Assembly: GCA_947034885.2 (NCBI GenBank)
Contig: OX344756.2
Coordinates: forward strand, 23,357,489-23,421,488
Direction of reading: 5' to 3'
DNA: 64,000 bases
Source of the DNA: Thuidium tamariscinum
Taxonomy: Eukaryota; Streptophyta; Bryopsida; Hypnales; Thuidiaceae
In this document: positions 33,831-46,817 of the stretch, piece by piece
Numbering within the stretch: position 1 is the stretch's first letter
Layout: the number at the start of each line of letters is the position of its first letter
The notes under the pieces: generated by a model
Database searches by the model: none
Told to the model about the DNA's origin: nothing
Seen by the model: the letters and a program-made list of their open reading frames with translations, nothing else
Position numbers and translations under genes: made by a program

Positions 33831-36800
33831 ATGTCGCTGAGTCAAAGTGACGAAGGACACTTCAATTCGCGTGAATCGCGTCAATTTCTTCATAAAAAGG
33901 AGCAGACATGGAGAGGCCCATCCTCTTTGGGGGAGGGCGGCAGAGTGTTGATTAAATTCAATGACAGTGGGACCAGGTATATATGTGCAGGCCATCACGT
34001 AGTCAATCTGTCACTCCATTATGACCTCATCCACTGTTTGAATTTATCAGCAGCTCACTCACGCTCGATCGCCACGCGGTTGGAATATGCACATTCTCTG
34101 TACCTATTTCCGACATCACCACTGTTAGAAGCAGGAACCATCCCTTCTCTCAGAGGCGTGTGATTAGCAAAGAGTGGCAGAGCATTTTGAATCGTAGTGA
34201 AGGATCATAAATGCCGTCAACCGGATTTGCGACCAGAACACATTTTATAATTCGTATAGGTTTCGGTATTTGGAACTAATACTCTTTCTTCCAGACATCG
34301 TTCTACGCGGTGAACCCGCTCAGGAAGATGGGAACACGCATCGGCTTCTGCAAATCGATGCGCAGCAGGAGCTGCAACATGACAAGCGGATAAAGTAAGG
34401 ATCGTCCGCTCTTCTGCTGATTGCGTCTACTCCAATGTCTCCGCTTGCACAAACTGTATATACAAGTATGTCTCTCGTACAGTAACTCTTAACCGTATTA
34501 ACTTCCAATTTCTGTACATTGAGACCTGCAACCCTTGCGGATCCTCCATGGCCGGGAATTGCGAGATCATAGCAGTTGTTGCAATCAGGCGTAAGGAAGA
34601 GCTCGGCACTTACTGTGCAAAAAATCTGTTTCCCTCGTTGAAGACTGTCCTCGGGACTGATCCTCACTTAGGGCATGTTTTGGAGGGTCTCTGTGTTCGA
34701 AATGTTTCAAGACGAAACATTGCATTGCCATGCTACAGAGGCTTGGTGCACAGGAAACCCTAGAACGACACGGTTGAAGGTCATGCCGCAATCGACTTCA
34801 TCCCGAGCAATTTGACGAAGCTGCATCTGTAGTCATTTTGCCAGCGCCTCAAAGGAGCACGTGAGTATGGGAAAGTAGCCTCATCCTCAACATCAGAAAG
34901 GTTTCAGTTCCCTCCATTTTTCAGTACAAAATTCAAGGAGTTGCAATTGGACATGGATACACGAGGCGGTCCGAGACCGAGTCCATACAGCATCCAAATG
35001 TTGGACGCCTCTTCCTCCAATCCAGTACGGGCTCCACCGCCACAGAGAGCCTCTCCGGAAATTGGCGGTTACAATCAAACAATACAGGGAGGATCGAGAA
35101 CAGGCGCCAATTTCGCGCCTGGAAATTCGACCGCAAAATCGACAGCCTCACCCTACGAACTTCAAATGACAAAGAAAAATGTGGATCCTTACGGTTCATT
35201 GAACGTGAGTGAACGAGAGCCCCCACCTTACGATGAACACGACAAGCATCCTGTTGAAGCCCGATCGAGACCAGATCATGAAGTGGTAGAGCTTCACGAG
35301 GGTGGAGGCCTTCTTGCTGATCAACCGCAAGCCATTCAAACGATGGTCAAGATGGTCACTATGTTGAACTTCATGAAGGTGATTTAATTTGACCTCCACT
35401 CTTGCTAAATTATGATTCTGCATTTGTGCCAGTGTGCTTCATCTTCCAGATGACCAATGAGGATCGCGACGATTGAATAACTGGTCTACCGAGAATGCCT
35501 TCATACGAGGGAATTGGGTACGCCTGAACCCATTACAGATTGAAATCTATTCTCGTCTTCAATGCAGGTTGAGCTGGGAGACCACAAAACCTTGCGGTCG
35601 CTGGAGCAATGGCGAGCTGCGGCAGCTGAGTTCATTGGCACGATGTTGTTTGTGTTCCTTGGATGTGGGTCTGTGATTGCATCAGGTATGAATTTTCTGC
35701 GCACCTGAATCTTCTATTGAAGCATTCACCCGGCCTCTTTTTTCAGAAAAATTTGCACCATTGTCAGTAGATCTTACGCGGCTTATGATTGTCAATGTTA
35801 TTCGTGCTCACGACGGATTGGGCACCTCGGTTTTGAGAGTTTGTTACAAATGCGAATCTCATACATGCCGAGGAGGCACTCAGTAAGCTTTAATTTTTGC
35901 AATGCGCTCGCTGAAAACGAGTAATGCAGGAATGATATCGCGAGACATGACGTGCGCAAGGGTGGTCATCATCGCCGTGGCCCATGGTGTTGCGATCTGC
36001 TGCCTCGCAGCAGCAACGGGAGCCATTTCAGGAGGCCATCTAAACCCTGCTGTTACACTGGCCTTCGTTGTGGCTGGAAAGGAGACCCTCATCCGAGCTG
36101 GCTTGTATGTTGGAGCTCAGGTGCGAAAGGAAAACCTCTTTCTTTTCTTCTCCCTGTTTGGCGCTGAAAACACAGAATGTCAACAAAGAAATTCTTGAAG
36201 CCCATCCCCACTTTTCAATTGGTGCTTTTCTTGGACCTCCTAGAAAAAAATGACCGTATTCAATAATTTAACGGGGTACATCCTACCCTTTTAAACCGGT
36301 CAACTGGACCCGTACTTTTTCTTCAGTATATACGCTAGAGGTTCACCAAGAGATACAAAGGTCAAAAGTTGGTTATGATGAGTTCCTGTAGCTTTTAAAG
36401 TTGCTTTAGAATCGATGTGGAATACATTCCACTCAGCCCATTGCAAACTAGTAAATCCTAATGTACATCATTTTGGATGAAACCCAAATTGATTCGGCTC
36501 AATTGATCAAGGTTTTTGCTTGTAATGGATCTATTAGCACGTGGATTTTTGCAAATCAAACGAATATTACAGAAGAAGTCGAAGAAAATGAGAATTGTCC
36601 TCCTCGAGTTCATCTTGCCCTGAGGAATTTCACTGCGGCCTGTGCAGCTCTTTGGAGCAGTAATAGGAGCATTGTTGATACGAGGTTGCACTCCGGACTA
36701 CTTGCAGAGGGGTTTGGGCGCCCACGACCTCGGCAGAAACGTATTCGATGGTCAAGGTTGCTTGATGGAGATTGTGCTCACCTTCATGCTCATATTTGTC

Positions 36801-37227
36801 ATATTCGGTGTCGCGGTTGACCGTCGTGGACCTGGTTAGTTCCCACTAATTATCATTGAAAACTCTTGTCAACGAGCCTCCTCGCGTTCTCGATTCTTGT
36901 TCAAATAGCACATTGCATGAGTTTGCTTCTGTTCCAGAGGCAATTAATCTCTTCAAGTTATCTTTTTCTGCAAAGACTGGTGGTGATGATCAAAGCTCCC
37001 GTTTATCTGCAGGCGTTATCGCACCGATACCGATTGGTTTTGCTGTGTTGGTGGATCATTTGGTAGGGGTGCCCTACACAGGAGCATCCATGAATCCCGC
37101 AAGAAGCTTTGGTCCTGCTTTAGTGAGTGGACATTGGGGTCGAGCTCATATAATCTACTGGTTTGGTCCTTGCTTTGGAGCCTCATTGGCCTCCGCAATT
37201 TACAGGTATGTTGCTCATGCTCTGTGA
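33831..37227 (+). CDS. HIP: Hybrid intrinsic protein (HIP-class aquaporin) with long N-terminal extension
   Basis: Well-supported exons: 34295-34394, 34925-35378, 35568-35685, 35930-36120, 36648-36834, 37013-37227 (stop TGA). Two earlier exons are proposed: 33831-33976 and 34051-34196. All phases join, giving about 518 aa; the pore domain is only the last 236. It has six membrane spans with HLNPAVT after span 2 and SMNPARSFGPAL after span 5. Counting from the NPA boxes, the ar/R filter is His (VAHGVAI), His (LVDHLVG), Ala, Arg. That is a TIP-like His plus a PIP-like His with Arg, the HIP pattern. The hydrophilic N-terminal part has GEPAQEDGNTHRLL, a Pro-rich stretch and a PPPY motif (EREPPPYDEHDK). 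Family: tetrameric membrane channels; HIP substrate and membrane are not established. The conservative alternative start is ATG 34953. After span 6 the frame reads IYRYVAHAL and stops; a further 3' exon from a GTATGT donor at 37207 is possible. Confidence 0.92.
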
Positions 37228-39400
37228 ATCCATTCGAGGGAATTTCAACCACATATGTGGAGACTGAATTCATGGCACGTTCATGTAGAATGTTGGCACT
37301 CTTAATGCTCTGCAAAAAGAGGTCGACATCAGTCCTTAAGAGGATTGGGCAAGTTTCAGTGTTTCAACACTGGAAACAAAAATTCATCATTGAAATGCCC
37401 TCATCGAACAGAGTACTGCCAATAAGTTTGAGGCGATCCAACTTTACGTCTCTCCTGAGTCCTGACCATGTGAACAGACCTGAACCGCATTATTGTCCTG
37501 TAACGGCTGACATCTCTCATTTGGAATTTGTCTGGAATCCCACTTTTTAACCCTCGTGAGTTTCAAAGTAGCCACTCCATCCGTTTCAGGCTCTCGTTGT
37601 TGGATAAAACGTGCCATGTGGCACTCACATTCTTCAACAACTGTCCTGACTAATGTTGGAAGTTGAAACCTATCTCACGGAGGTGGGTAACGGTTTTCAA
37701 TGTTGAAAATCTCATCTTCAATTATCTTCATTCTTTATGATTGGAGACCCATCTTCATGCAGTGTCGGGCAGAAGATGGTGAAGTTTCATCATACATCCT
37801 TGGTAGAGAATATAAATAACTCTCGAAGTACCCACCTCTTTTAATTTGACCTCTCCTGTTGATCCTCCCGTTCCAGTGTTGGGCACTCAACATTGAAACT
37901 ACTCTGAAAAATCTGTTGTTGAGATATCATTGTTCAAAAACTCAAGTATCAACGAAATTGTGTGTTTACCAGATTCTTGGTGATTCTATTCTCAACGTGT
38001 CATCGTGACTGAATTTCGTGTTGCGCAGACTTGGATTTTTGGAGCCTAGCTTGACTCGAACAGCCGAAAGATCGCGGAATAATCCTCCATTATAGGGAAA
38101 ATATATGCTGCTCCGATCTTTGAGCGGAATGGGGGATGGTGGCTGCATTGTAGAGATTGAAATTTCAATTCTGAACATCTACTCCTGCAGCAGTTGGAGT
38201 GGAAATGAGTCCGTTTCTCAACAGAAATCGATGGATTTCTCTTGCTCACACAGGTTGGACATTCGACCGTTCGTGCGATACTTGAACGAATATGCCACTG
38301 CAGGTTGAGGTCGATAGCATGACTTCGGGAGAGGATCACATTCCATGAGAAACTGAATCACATATTGCGACTAGCTACTGATCGTCACTTAGGTCAGTTA
38401 CTTCATGGCAGTGGAGAATGCAACATCAAAAACGTTGCTATCAACATTCTTGCTCCAAAAAACCCCATTTAGCCTAGCCAGTTTGAAATCTTGTTCCAGA
38501 GCTCTCCATGGGTCATCTGCAGTTTGAGTTTTTTAGGGTTTAGGGTGAATATAGGAAGGGTTCAGGGTCCTGGACCTTCATGCTTGAAATTTTTTTAGGG
38601 TTTAAGATGCATTCTAGGATTTAAGCTTTACTTCACAGTTGGGTTTTTTTCCGATTCAAGTGGCAATGCAATGTAATATAATTATTTGGCACACTATTAA
38701 TGGAGGACCCCGACCTACAATTAGATCTTTGCATCTGTCAATTGCGGTCCGCGAAGACAATTATGTGGGGTTCATGATTCAGCATGCTATTCAATTGGGT
38801 TCGGAGTTATATGAAATCATATGATAATATGATAAGTACCACACAACTGATTTCTTTAGTACACACCAAGTAATGCTACAGTCATATGTCCATTATACAC
38901 TCTATATTTGTAATTACAGTCACCAACAGATGGTCATTCTGCATCTACAGACTTGATAAACCGCTTGAAAGATTACCGTATAATAGAGCCTCATAAATCG
39001 AACACAAAAACATGCTACACATCCGTCTGCAACAAGAATGTCTCGCTGCGTAGAATCTTTGAGGCCCAAATGTTTGGTGACAAGTGATGTCAATTTTGTT
39101 AAACTAGAGGTATTCCAAAACTGTGGCACCTTTCAGAACGCTTGTTCCGAAACATAAATCCTCGTAGATTGTAGACTTTTTTGCGGCAGAATAAGAAATT
39201 GACAAGCTTATAAGTTCTTTCATGCCCAAGCTACATGCAGGAAACACATTGCCCCATAAACAACGTGGAGGGCCATTTTCTAGTCGATGAACAAGAGAAT
39301 CTCTTTGTGTAGGACACAAATGCAACTATTCATTTTCGGAATTAGGGGTGGAAAGGGAAGATCTTCTAGAGTGCTTTGACTTCCAACAAGAGCTTTTGCA
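37228..39400. other. 3' flank of HIP gene and intergenic
   Basis: Moderate GC until about 38.4 kb, likely including the 3' UTR. Open frames here (for example 37134-37550 and 38046-38339) overlap on both strands and show no family features. Confidence 0.4.
38531..38545 (+). repeat. Interstitial telomere-like motif (telo-box)
   Basis: TTTTAGGGTTTAGGG carries two plant telomere units; a single TTTAGGGTTT recurs near 38600. Such boxes also occur in plant promoters; no function can be assigned here. Confidence 0.6.
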
Positions 39401-42376
39401 TTTTTTTGAACCAATGATTCTCACGGTATCAAAATTTATGATTTCCACGGTCACCGGCTTGTTCTTTAAGGGCTAGAGCAAATTCAAGCTCTCACATGCC
39501 TTTACAATGCTATGGTACCAAAAGGTGACCAAAGTAGTAATTAGATAGATGGTTGGAGATCAATGCATACTAAGTTGCTATGAAGTAGTTAGGGAGAGTG
39601 TTGGGAGCCTATTGTTTCAAATCACTCAATTGCATGCTTTAGGTTTTTTATGTACAAAAATGGGCATAACGTGAACTTATGTAAATATGATCAATATAAA
39701 GGAAAAAAATTTAAAAGACATACAACACAAAGGCATCGTACTCACTATTTTGAAAAACTGTTGATTAATACTGAATATTCCAAGGAGTTGTAAAAATTCA
39801 CTATGTAAATTGCAACTAAAAAAAAAGACCGAAAATCCAAACATTTAGAAAGCAATTGTGGCACTTAGAAAATTGCCAAGGCATATGACGCTTATGTTGT
39901 CTCTTCCATGAGATGAGCTTGAGATTTTAGACAAGAAGACTATTTATCAACCCAGTTGAGAAAACTCGTCAAGAATGTTTTGAAAATGTGCAACTTTCTT
40001 TGCTTTACTTAAGAAGAGAATGTTTGAGGCAAAATGTCAAATTGTTTTTTTATGCACCAAGGCAAAAGTAACAACAAAGTTCATTACACCCATCTACAAA
40101 AAATCATGAATACCAAGAAATCAAGGACCAAAGGTATCATGAAATAAATATTGCTCATTTGCCCCAAGCAATAGCACTCTAGTTTATCTTGCATATCATA
40201 TTGATATCTAAAGGCTTTACCAAGGTTAGAAGGTTGTGCCACTTACAGTTTGACAAATTGTATAGCCAAGTGCACTTAGAGCAAACACCATGTACAATGC
40301 ATAAAACCCAATTGCAACCCCAAAGTTTCAAATTGTGTATATACTATGGTGTGTCATTGAAGCACTTGCAAAGAACATAGATGTGTACTCCCAATTTCAC
40401 CCAAGTAGTTGTCTTCTTTGAAAGATGAAATTAGATAACATTCAATACTTTTGTAGCATACTAGCACCATCTTCAAATAGATCATCTCGGCCTAAAATTG
40501 CCTCTTTATGCAAGACAAAAAGATAGTCTTCAATGAGCTCATAACAACCTATTTTCACATCAGGTCTTCACTCAATATTGGTTTCATTGAAACACTTCAG
40601 TGTTCCATTTTCACAAGGAAGTACACAGTCACATATTTTTACTTGATGATGTGACCTTGTATTGCTTCTACAAGCGTTCACTCTTTGATGTGGGAGTCAT
40701 AGACTTGAGCAAAGAAACCTTGGCATCCAAGTTCAAAGAAACTTGTAACAAAAACTTCATATTCCTTGGTTTTCCTATTCATAATGAGTTTCACCATCCA
40801 TACCATTACCAAAGTGTTGGTTTTTCCATCCCCGTACTCAACAAAGGAAGGAGTTGCACCTTTTGTTTTGATAAAGGATTCACGTCGCCTCACATCAATC
40901 ACAGGATGACATGAAGCACTTCTTTACAAAAGTGACTTAGCTTAATTTATTCCAAATCTGACCTTCCCACAGGGTAATGCATGATTCCTGGTGTTAAGTA
41001 TTTTGAAACGCACCCATGAGATGAGTCGCCTTGCAGATGCGATACAGTTACTTGACCTCAATAAGCTGAAGTCATCGAGCATCTTCAAAAACTTCTCTGT
41101 AAAATTTCGTAATCGCAGGCAGGTTTTCCGACATTCGACGACTTTCCGAAATAACAACGCCGCTGAAAACCGCTTCAATGAGTTCTACGTCCGCAGTCAT
41201 TCGTCAACCTTCTGATACCTCCCTGGAAACCAGCTCTATAGCAATAGGGCGAAAACCAGATTTCTTGGAAGTCGGAGAGAAATGAGCGAGAGAAAAGTCG
41301 AGCCAATTGCGAGTCGTTCCGCATGGAGGTGTGACACCCCTTCACCCCTTGTGTGCTGTTTGGGTGATTCTCGAGGAATTCTGACCTGCAACGGCTGGGT
41401 GGAAGCTCCGCAACTTGCGCTTGGCCAAGCACTCTGAAAAATTTCTCAAGGATTTTTTGAGAAATGCCGTTTCTTCACCTGCGGAGGACAGAAAACAGCA
41501 CTCTCAGTTCTCATCTCTCAGGGAAAACGAAAACCGCCTGCCACGAACTCCCAATCATGAAGTGCGGCATGTACATTCTCGAAGAACCACAGGCATGTTG
41601 AATTCGAAGGTGTGATAAACCCTAATAAATCAATGATCCTTCTCCTTCTAGTTCGCGTCCACGATATGCGAGCAAGGTCGAAATTTCTCAAAAATGTAAT
41701 AAAGTCGCATAATTCAATTGAATTACGTACTGGCCCGAGCTTGACAGTGATAGATCGCTTCGCATGAAAATGCAGTGCAGAAATTCAATTCCATAATCGC
41801 AAAAAAAATTCCTTGCCAGAATGGCTGAAATAGATTCAAACTTTGCGCCCGCAAATTTAGACAGACCGAATCCAATCGAAGCTAAAACCCTAAAACAGAA
41901 ACAGATCCCATGGTCTTCCAGACACTCCCCGGAACTTATCTGTTCAGAAACTTGAATACTCTTCTCTTGATTGCACCAGAACTCAAAGAAATACGCAAAT
42001 CGAAATGAAACTTTCTCAGGGGTGGTAAATTACGATAAGAAGCTCAAAACGGAGTCAAAAATTGGAGTAGACCAAAGGTACGCGAAGAAAACGAGATGAC
42101 CAGCAGGACGAATTGACTGCTGAGTACTTAGCACCCACGCTTAGAATCCGATCCGCTGCACCTGCGGAGATGACGCAACGCAGCAGCAGTAAGAGGGCGG
42201 GCGTGCAAGCTCATTGCGGAAGAATATGCAAAGTGGACTCGGAGCGACCGTTGGTCGGTCGAGGATTTTCGTCAGTTCCGAGTGTTCTTCCCCAAAGTCT
42301 GTTGGACGCCAATAATTGGCGACTGATGGTCGTCCGTTGGGTCTAGACTTCGTGCATTTTGTTAGCTCCGGACCAG
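39401..42376. other. Intergenic; GC-richer block at about 40.9-42.37 kb without assignable gene
   Basis: The first half is AT-rich with a minus-strand frame (40678-40902, 74 aa) of coding-like composition but no recognised family. From 40.9 kb GC rises and homopolymer runs vanish. A plus-strand frame from ATG 41021 (MSRLADAIQLLDLNKLKS...) and overlapping minus-strand frames exist; none has family signatures or a convincing splice partner. It may be a lost gene, promoter or 5' exon. Confidence 0.3.
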
Positions 42377-42676
42377 CCCTTTTTTCCCGGTGCCATGGGC
42401 CAGATAGCACCATCTCAAAATAAATGTCTTTTTTTTTGTCAGATAAAGTAATCTTTTTTTGCCAGAAATTTTTCACTTCTTTCTAAAATATGGATGAAGT
42501 AGCCAAATTTGGATGAAAAAGTGTATGAATATGATGGAAAAGTGTTTTTAAGTCAAAAAGATGGATAAATGTAGAAATACAATGCTTCACCAAATTTGAA
42601 GTAATCGCCATCTTGCACTTTCTCAAAAAGTAAAAAATAAAGGTTGCTCCAAATTAGCCAATGCTTTCAGAGTTAA
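42377..42676 (-). mobile_element. Truncated inverted copy of family T3 element
   Basis: Runs from GTGCCATGGGCCAGATAGCA-type text to CTTTCAGAGTTAA and is the reverse complement, with scattered mismatches, of 45097-45425 (landmarks: AAGTAATCTTTTTTTGCCAG, GCTTCACCAAATTTGAAGT, ATCGCCATCTTGCACTT). Its second end is missing. Confidence 0.65.
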
Positions 42677-45096
42677 TTTTGAAAGTCAGCACAAATTATA
42701 CAAAGTTACCTACAAGGGTAGATGATACTTTAGGGGTTGTTTACACCAAAATACCTTTCTAAAGAAGCAGTGGAGTATTTGATAGATCTGGTATCCACCC
42801 AAAATTTTAGTGAAAACATTCCATTTCTTTAGATTTCAACTCAAAGTTTTTTGGTGTAAATTGGTCCTAAGCCACATGTTAAAATTTACTAAAATCCAGC
42901 TAGTGATGGATTTTTTAGTTTTATAGTAAGTGGCTACAATTTTAATTGTTCATATATTAGAAAAGGCAACCATGACAAATGATTTGTGGAATAATAGTGC
43001 TATCATTTTATTTTTTTGCTTTACATTTTGTCAATGTCATAAACTTTTATATCAAAGAAGTTCTAACTTCTCTAAATTTTTTTCTATTTTTACTTGTGAG
43101 GAAAAATGAAAATAGCATTTGATTTTTGTTGTTTCATATTTTTTGAACCTCAGTGAAATTAGTTATGAATTTTGAATTTTGAATTACATATAGCACTAAA
43201 ATTATTGAATATTGGTGCATTGTGAAGTACAATTGGTACATTGAAAAAATCAATATGTACCCCTATTTTAAAGAACTCTTTTAAAGCTTGAGCTATTTTA
43301 GAACTTCTTACCTAATTCCAAGATCTTAGGTAGAAAAAGGAACTGAAGGCAATCTAACAAGGTAGTAATAGAGAGAGGGTTGATTACTTCATGGTGAAAG
43401 AATGACTAAAATCATTTGCATAACAAAAGTCTATCATTAAAAGACAACCTTATAATATTAAAATATACAAATTTGAAAATGTGATTATAGTTTGAAGAAT
43501 AAGTAGGTTGATTATATACATAATCCACTACATTTGAGAATATAACATAATTTCTTATTCTTTAACCCACAAATGGCTACAAAACTTCCAAAAATAATTA
43601 ACTAATGTACTTATAGCACATGGCTTGTCTCAAATGTATGGTGAAACTAGCATGATGATGAATTTAATTTCTTCATGGGAGTTCATGAATTCGTGGAGCC
43701 GTGGAGGAATGGCCCCCCAACCACATGTATTGGGTTAAAGACACTCCATCCTATTTGACTGGACAAAAAACATATTGGAGTACAAAAGAGTAATTAAAGA
43801 ATATTTGAACTTATTCTTCAGCCCTCCCTTTCAAGGCAACATATGTAAGTTATTCAAAATCAGTATGGATCATTGGCTTAAAAAAATATGGAGCCTTATC
43901 TTCAAGATATTTAACCCCTACCAGACCAAGTTACCGTTCAACTTTAAAAAAGAATCCCGAGCAGTTGTGTACAAAGTCAATTTTGGTTGGGTTTTCATGA
44001 ATTTTTAACATGTTTGAAAATGTACCTCTACTATGGATATAAATTTTTTTTACTAGGTGATTGGGGCCTTGCATCAAAAGTTATTGGTTGGCTTGAACCT
44101 TTTAGGTAGCCCATACAGGTGACGCAACATGTACAAAACTCATTCTCTACTTTTAAAATTTAGCATATGTAGCTAATATGATAGGGGATGCACCTATCAA
44201 ACAAAATAACCATGTGTAGAGCAAAAATTGCATTCTATAAGGAATTAAAGTTTGTTAGCCCTATCAATATGATTGAAAAAAAAATATTTTTCTCTTCATT
44301 TTGAAGACTTTCAATCTATGCAATCAATGGCTCCTAAATTTTTTTTCACACATTTACATAGTAATCAAGGACAATTTTGAACGAATGAAATTTTTTTTTT
44401 CATATTTTTCTCATTTCTCTATTCAATCCATTTGGACAAATTTGGACATTCAATCCATTGGATAAATTCAATCCTTTGGACATTGCAATAAGGAAATTGG
44501 CCAAATTCAACCTACTTCTTATTTAACCTCTAACTAAAGCATCCAAAGTCTTCTCTAAAATTGAGGATTCAGAAAAAATCATCATAAAGTACTATTTAAA
44601 AGAATATTCTGGAATTGATATACAAATGAAAGTTGTAGACTTTGAGCTTTGGATTCCATCCATCCATTTGGATTCACCAATGCTATTACCAATATTTTTT
44701 TATTTATTATATAAGGAAAAATTCAAAATTCCTTCTAAACTCAGTTATAAGCAAAATATTGTCATGTTTTGAATAAATTTTGTTATAATGGATTTGAAAT
44801 GAGGTTATCTTTTATGTAATCTTTTGAAATTTTGGTATTCTTAAATTTGTTATCTTGTTTTTGCAAATCCAATTTTGAACTAGAGTGAATGCAATTTTGG
44901 CCTAGTCTACTACTTGATATACCTTCACATTTGTAATTTTTGAAAAATATTTTAGTAACACCAAATCTAACCATTAGATAGGACAGCAAAATCATAAAAT
45001 ATCTCCACAAATTAGGATGACTTTCATCCGCACACTAATGAGAAAGAAAATTGATTTTGAATTTGTTCATTGTTTTAAAATTAGAAATTGGAGCAA
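42677..45096. other. Intergenic between two inverted T3 copies
   Basis: AT-rich. A possible unpaired T-family end, TTAACCCCTACCAGACCAAG, sits near 43914. No gene recognised. Confidence 0.4.
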
Positions 45097-45616
45097 TTAA
45101 CCCTGAAACATCTCAATCCTTTTTTGAATTTTGCACATTTTTGCTTATAGCTTTGTACAGATCAGCCCTTTTCTTTACTTGTTGACAAAGTGCCAAGATG
45201 GCGATCACTTCAAATTTGGTGAAGCATTGTATTTTTACATTCATCCATCTTTTGGACTTAAAAACACTTTTTTGTCATATTCAAATATTTTTTCATCCAA
45301 ATGTGGTTCCTTCATCCATATTTTAAAGAGACCTAGAAAATTTCTGGTGAAAAAAAGATTACTTTTATTTGGCGAAAAAAAGACACTTATTTTGAAATGG
45401 TGCAATTTGGCCACATAGTGCCGGAAAAAAAAAGATTGGTATAGATATATCATTTACTATAATTTAATGAATTTGATCATTAAGGAAGATTGTTTTTTCT
45501 AGATTCAAGTGTTACATACTTACATTTGATAAATGAGAAGTTAATTGGATGAAAAAATGCTTTGAAGTCCTCTGTTCATCATGCAGAATATGGACATCGT
45601 AGAGCTTCAGGGTTAA
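45097..45616. mobile_element. Family T3 TTAA-flanked element (520 bp)
   Basis: Starts TTAACCCTGAAACATC and ends GAGCTTCAGGGTTAA; the ends are inverted repeats beginning TTAACCCTGAA. No coding frame of known type. Confidence 0.7.
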
Positions 45617-45621
45617 TGACC

Positions 45622-46181
45622 TTAATCCTTTAGGGTCTAAGGAGCCCCAAGCAACCTCTTGAATTCTTCTAGAATCAAATTTTCATATTAAAATTTTATA
45701 ATTTAATTTAAATTATTATTTTTCTACAAATAAGAATTCATATCTTCTATTTAATGTGATTTTTAGTTTATTTTTGGAAAAAAAAGTGAAATTTATATGA
45801 TTTTTTAAAGTTTATGCCTTTGAAAAATTGTAGTAATTACAAAAAAGCTCAATTTCCCATGAAATTTGTATTGAAAATAGAATTCATTATATTGAACACT
45901 ATGGTAAAGTTGGCATGCTCTCTTTAGTTATACACAAATAAATTCAATAGAGAAACATGTTCCGCAGTGCATTTTGAAACTCTAAAATTCCCAACTTCAA
46001 ATTGCAATAGACAAATCATCATTGCTCCAAATTTGATGGCCAATGGCTCATTGGAAGCGGAATACCCGTGCCCTCACATCTTGTTCATACCCCAAGAGGA
46101 ATTAAGGCCAAGAGAGTGTTCCAATTCCCAAAATTCAATTTAAAAGAACCAAAATTGGCATGCTAGGCTCTAAAGGGTTAA
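45622..46181. mobile_element. Family T4 TTAA-flanked element (560 bp)
   Basis: Starts TTAATCCTTTAGGGTCTAAG and ends CTAGGCTCTAAAGGGTTAA; the ends pair as TTAAYCCTTTAGRGYCTA. It lies five bases after the T3 element ends. Confidence 0.65.
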
Positions 46182-46817
46182 GATTAAGACTTGTGCAAAA
46201 AGTACATGGATGCTGAAAAATCAAGCAATGTTGGCAAAGTTGTGACTCGGTATGTATATTGTGGTCACATTATCATACTTTGGTAGTAAACTGAGTAAAA
46301 AAATAATTACCAATGTTTTCTTGCAGAAATTACAACATGAAATCACTTGATTGGCCCACACCCATGATAATAGAGTTGGAAATTTCATGAGGAAAAGTAA
46401 GGTAGTATTATCCGTTGTTCTGCACATACTTAAACTGATTGACAAGTTTTATGCAATAAAATGGCAAATCCGACATTATTTTTCATATGTATTTTAATGA
46501 ACTCATTTTCTAAATAAAAAGAGTCACATTATAGGTGGTCAAAGCAAAAACATAAAGCTTCCCATTATTATGCCTTGAAAAGATTATTCTCATTATTTCA
46601 AGGATTCTAATGTATTTTTCTTTACTTCTTAAACCATTGCAATAGTATTCCAAAATTTTCCTTTGAAATTGTAAAATAATGAATGAATCTTTAGCCATTT
46701 GAGAAAAATTCACAATGGTGTTCCTTGTGACATTCATTGAAGTTATGTTATCATGACTTTTAAACCCAATTTCAACCCTTTAAACTTCAACTCCACACTA
46801 AAGTACTATTTATTAAA

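Noticed and set aside
33570..33998. 142-aa minus-strand frame
   Set aside because: It lies opposite the proposed first HIP exon and shows no family features; likely a shadow frame.
33831..37227. NIP (nodulin-26-like) identity for the aquaporin
   Set aside because: NIPs have Trp or Ala at H2; this protein has His at H2 and His at H5, which fits HIP.
37134..37550. 138-aa plus-strand frame
   Set aside because: It overlaps the last HIP exon in a different frame and continues into the 3' UTR.
42377..45616. Single 3-kb element with long terminal inverted repeats
   Set aside because: The right arm is itself a complete TTAA-flanked 520-bp element, so two separate insertions in opposite orientation explain the pattern better.
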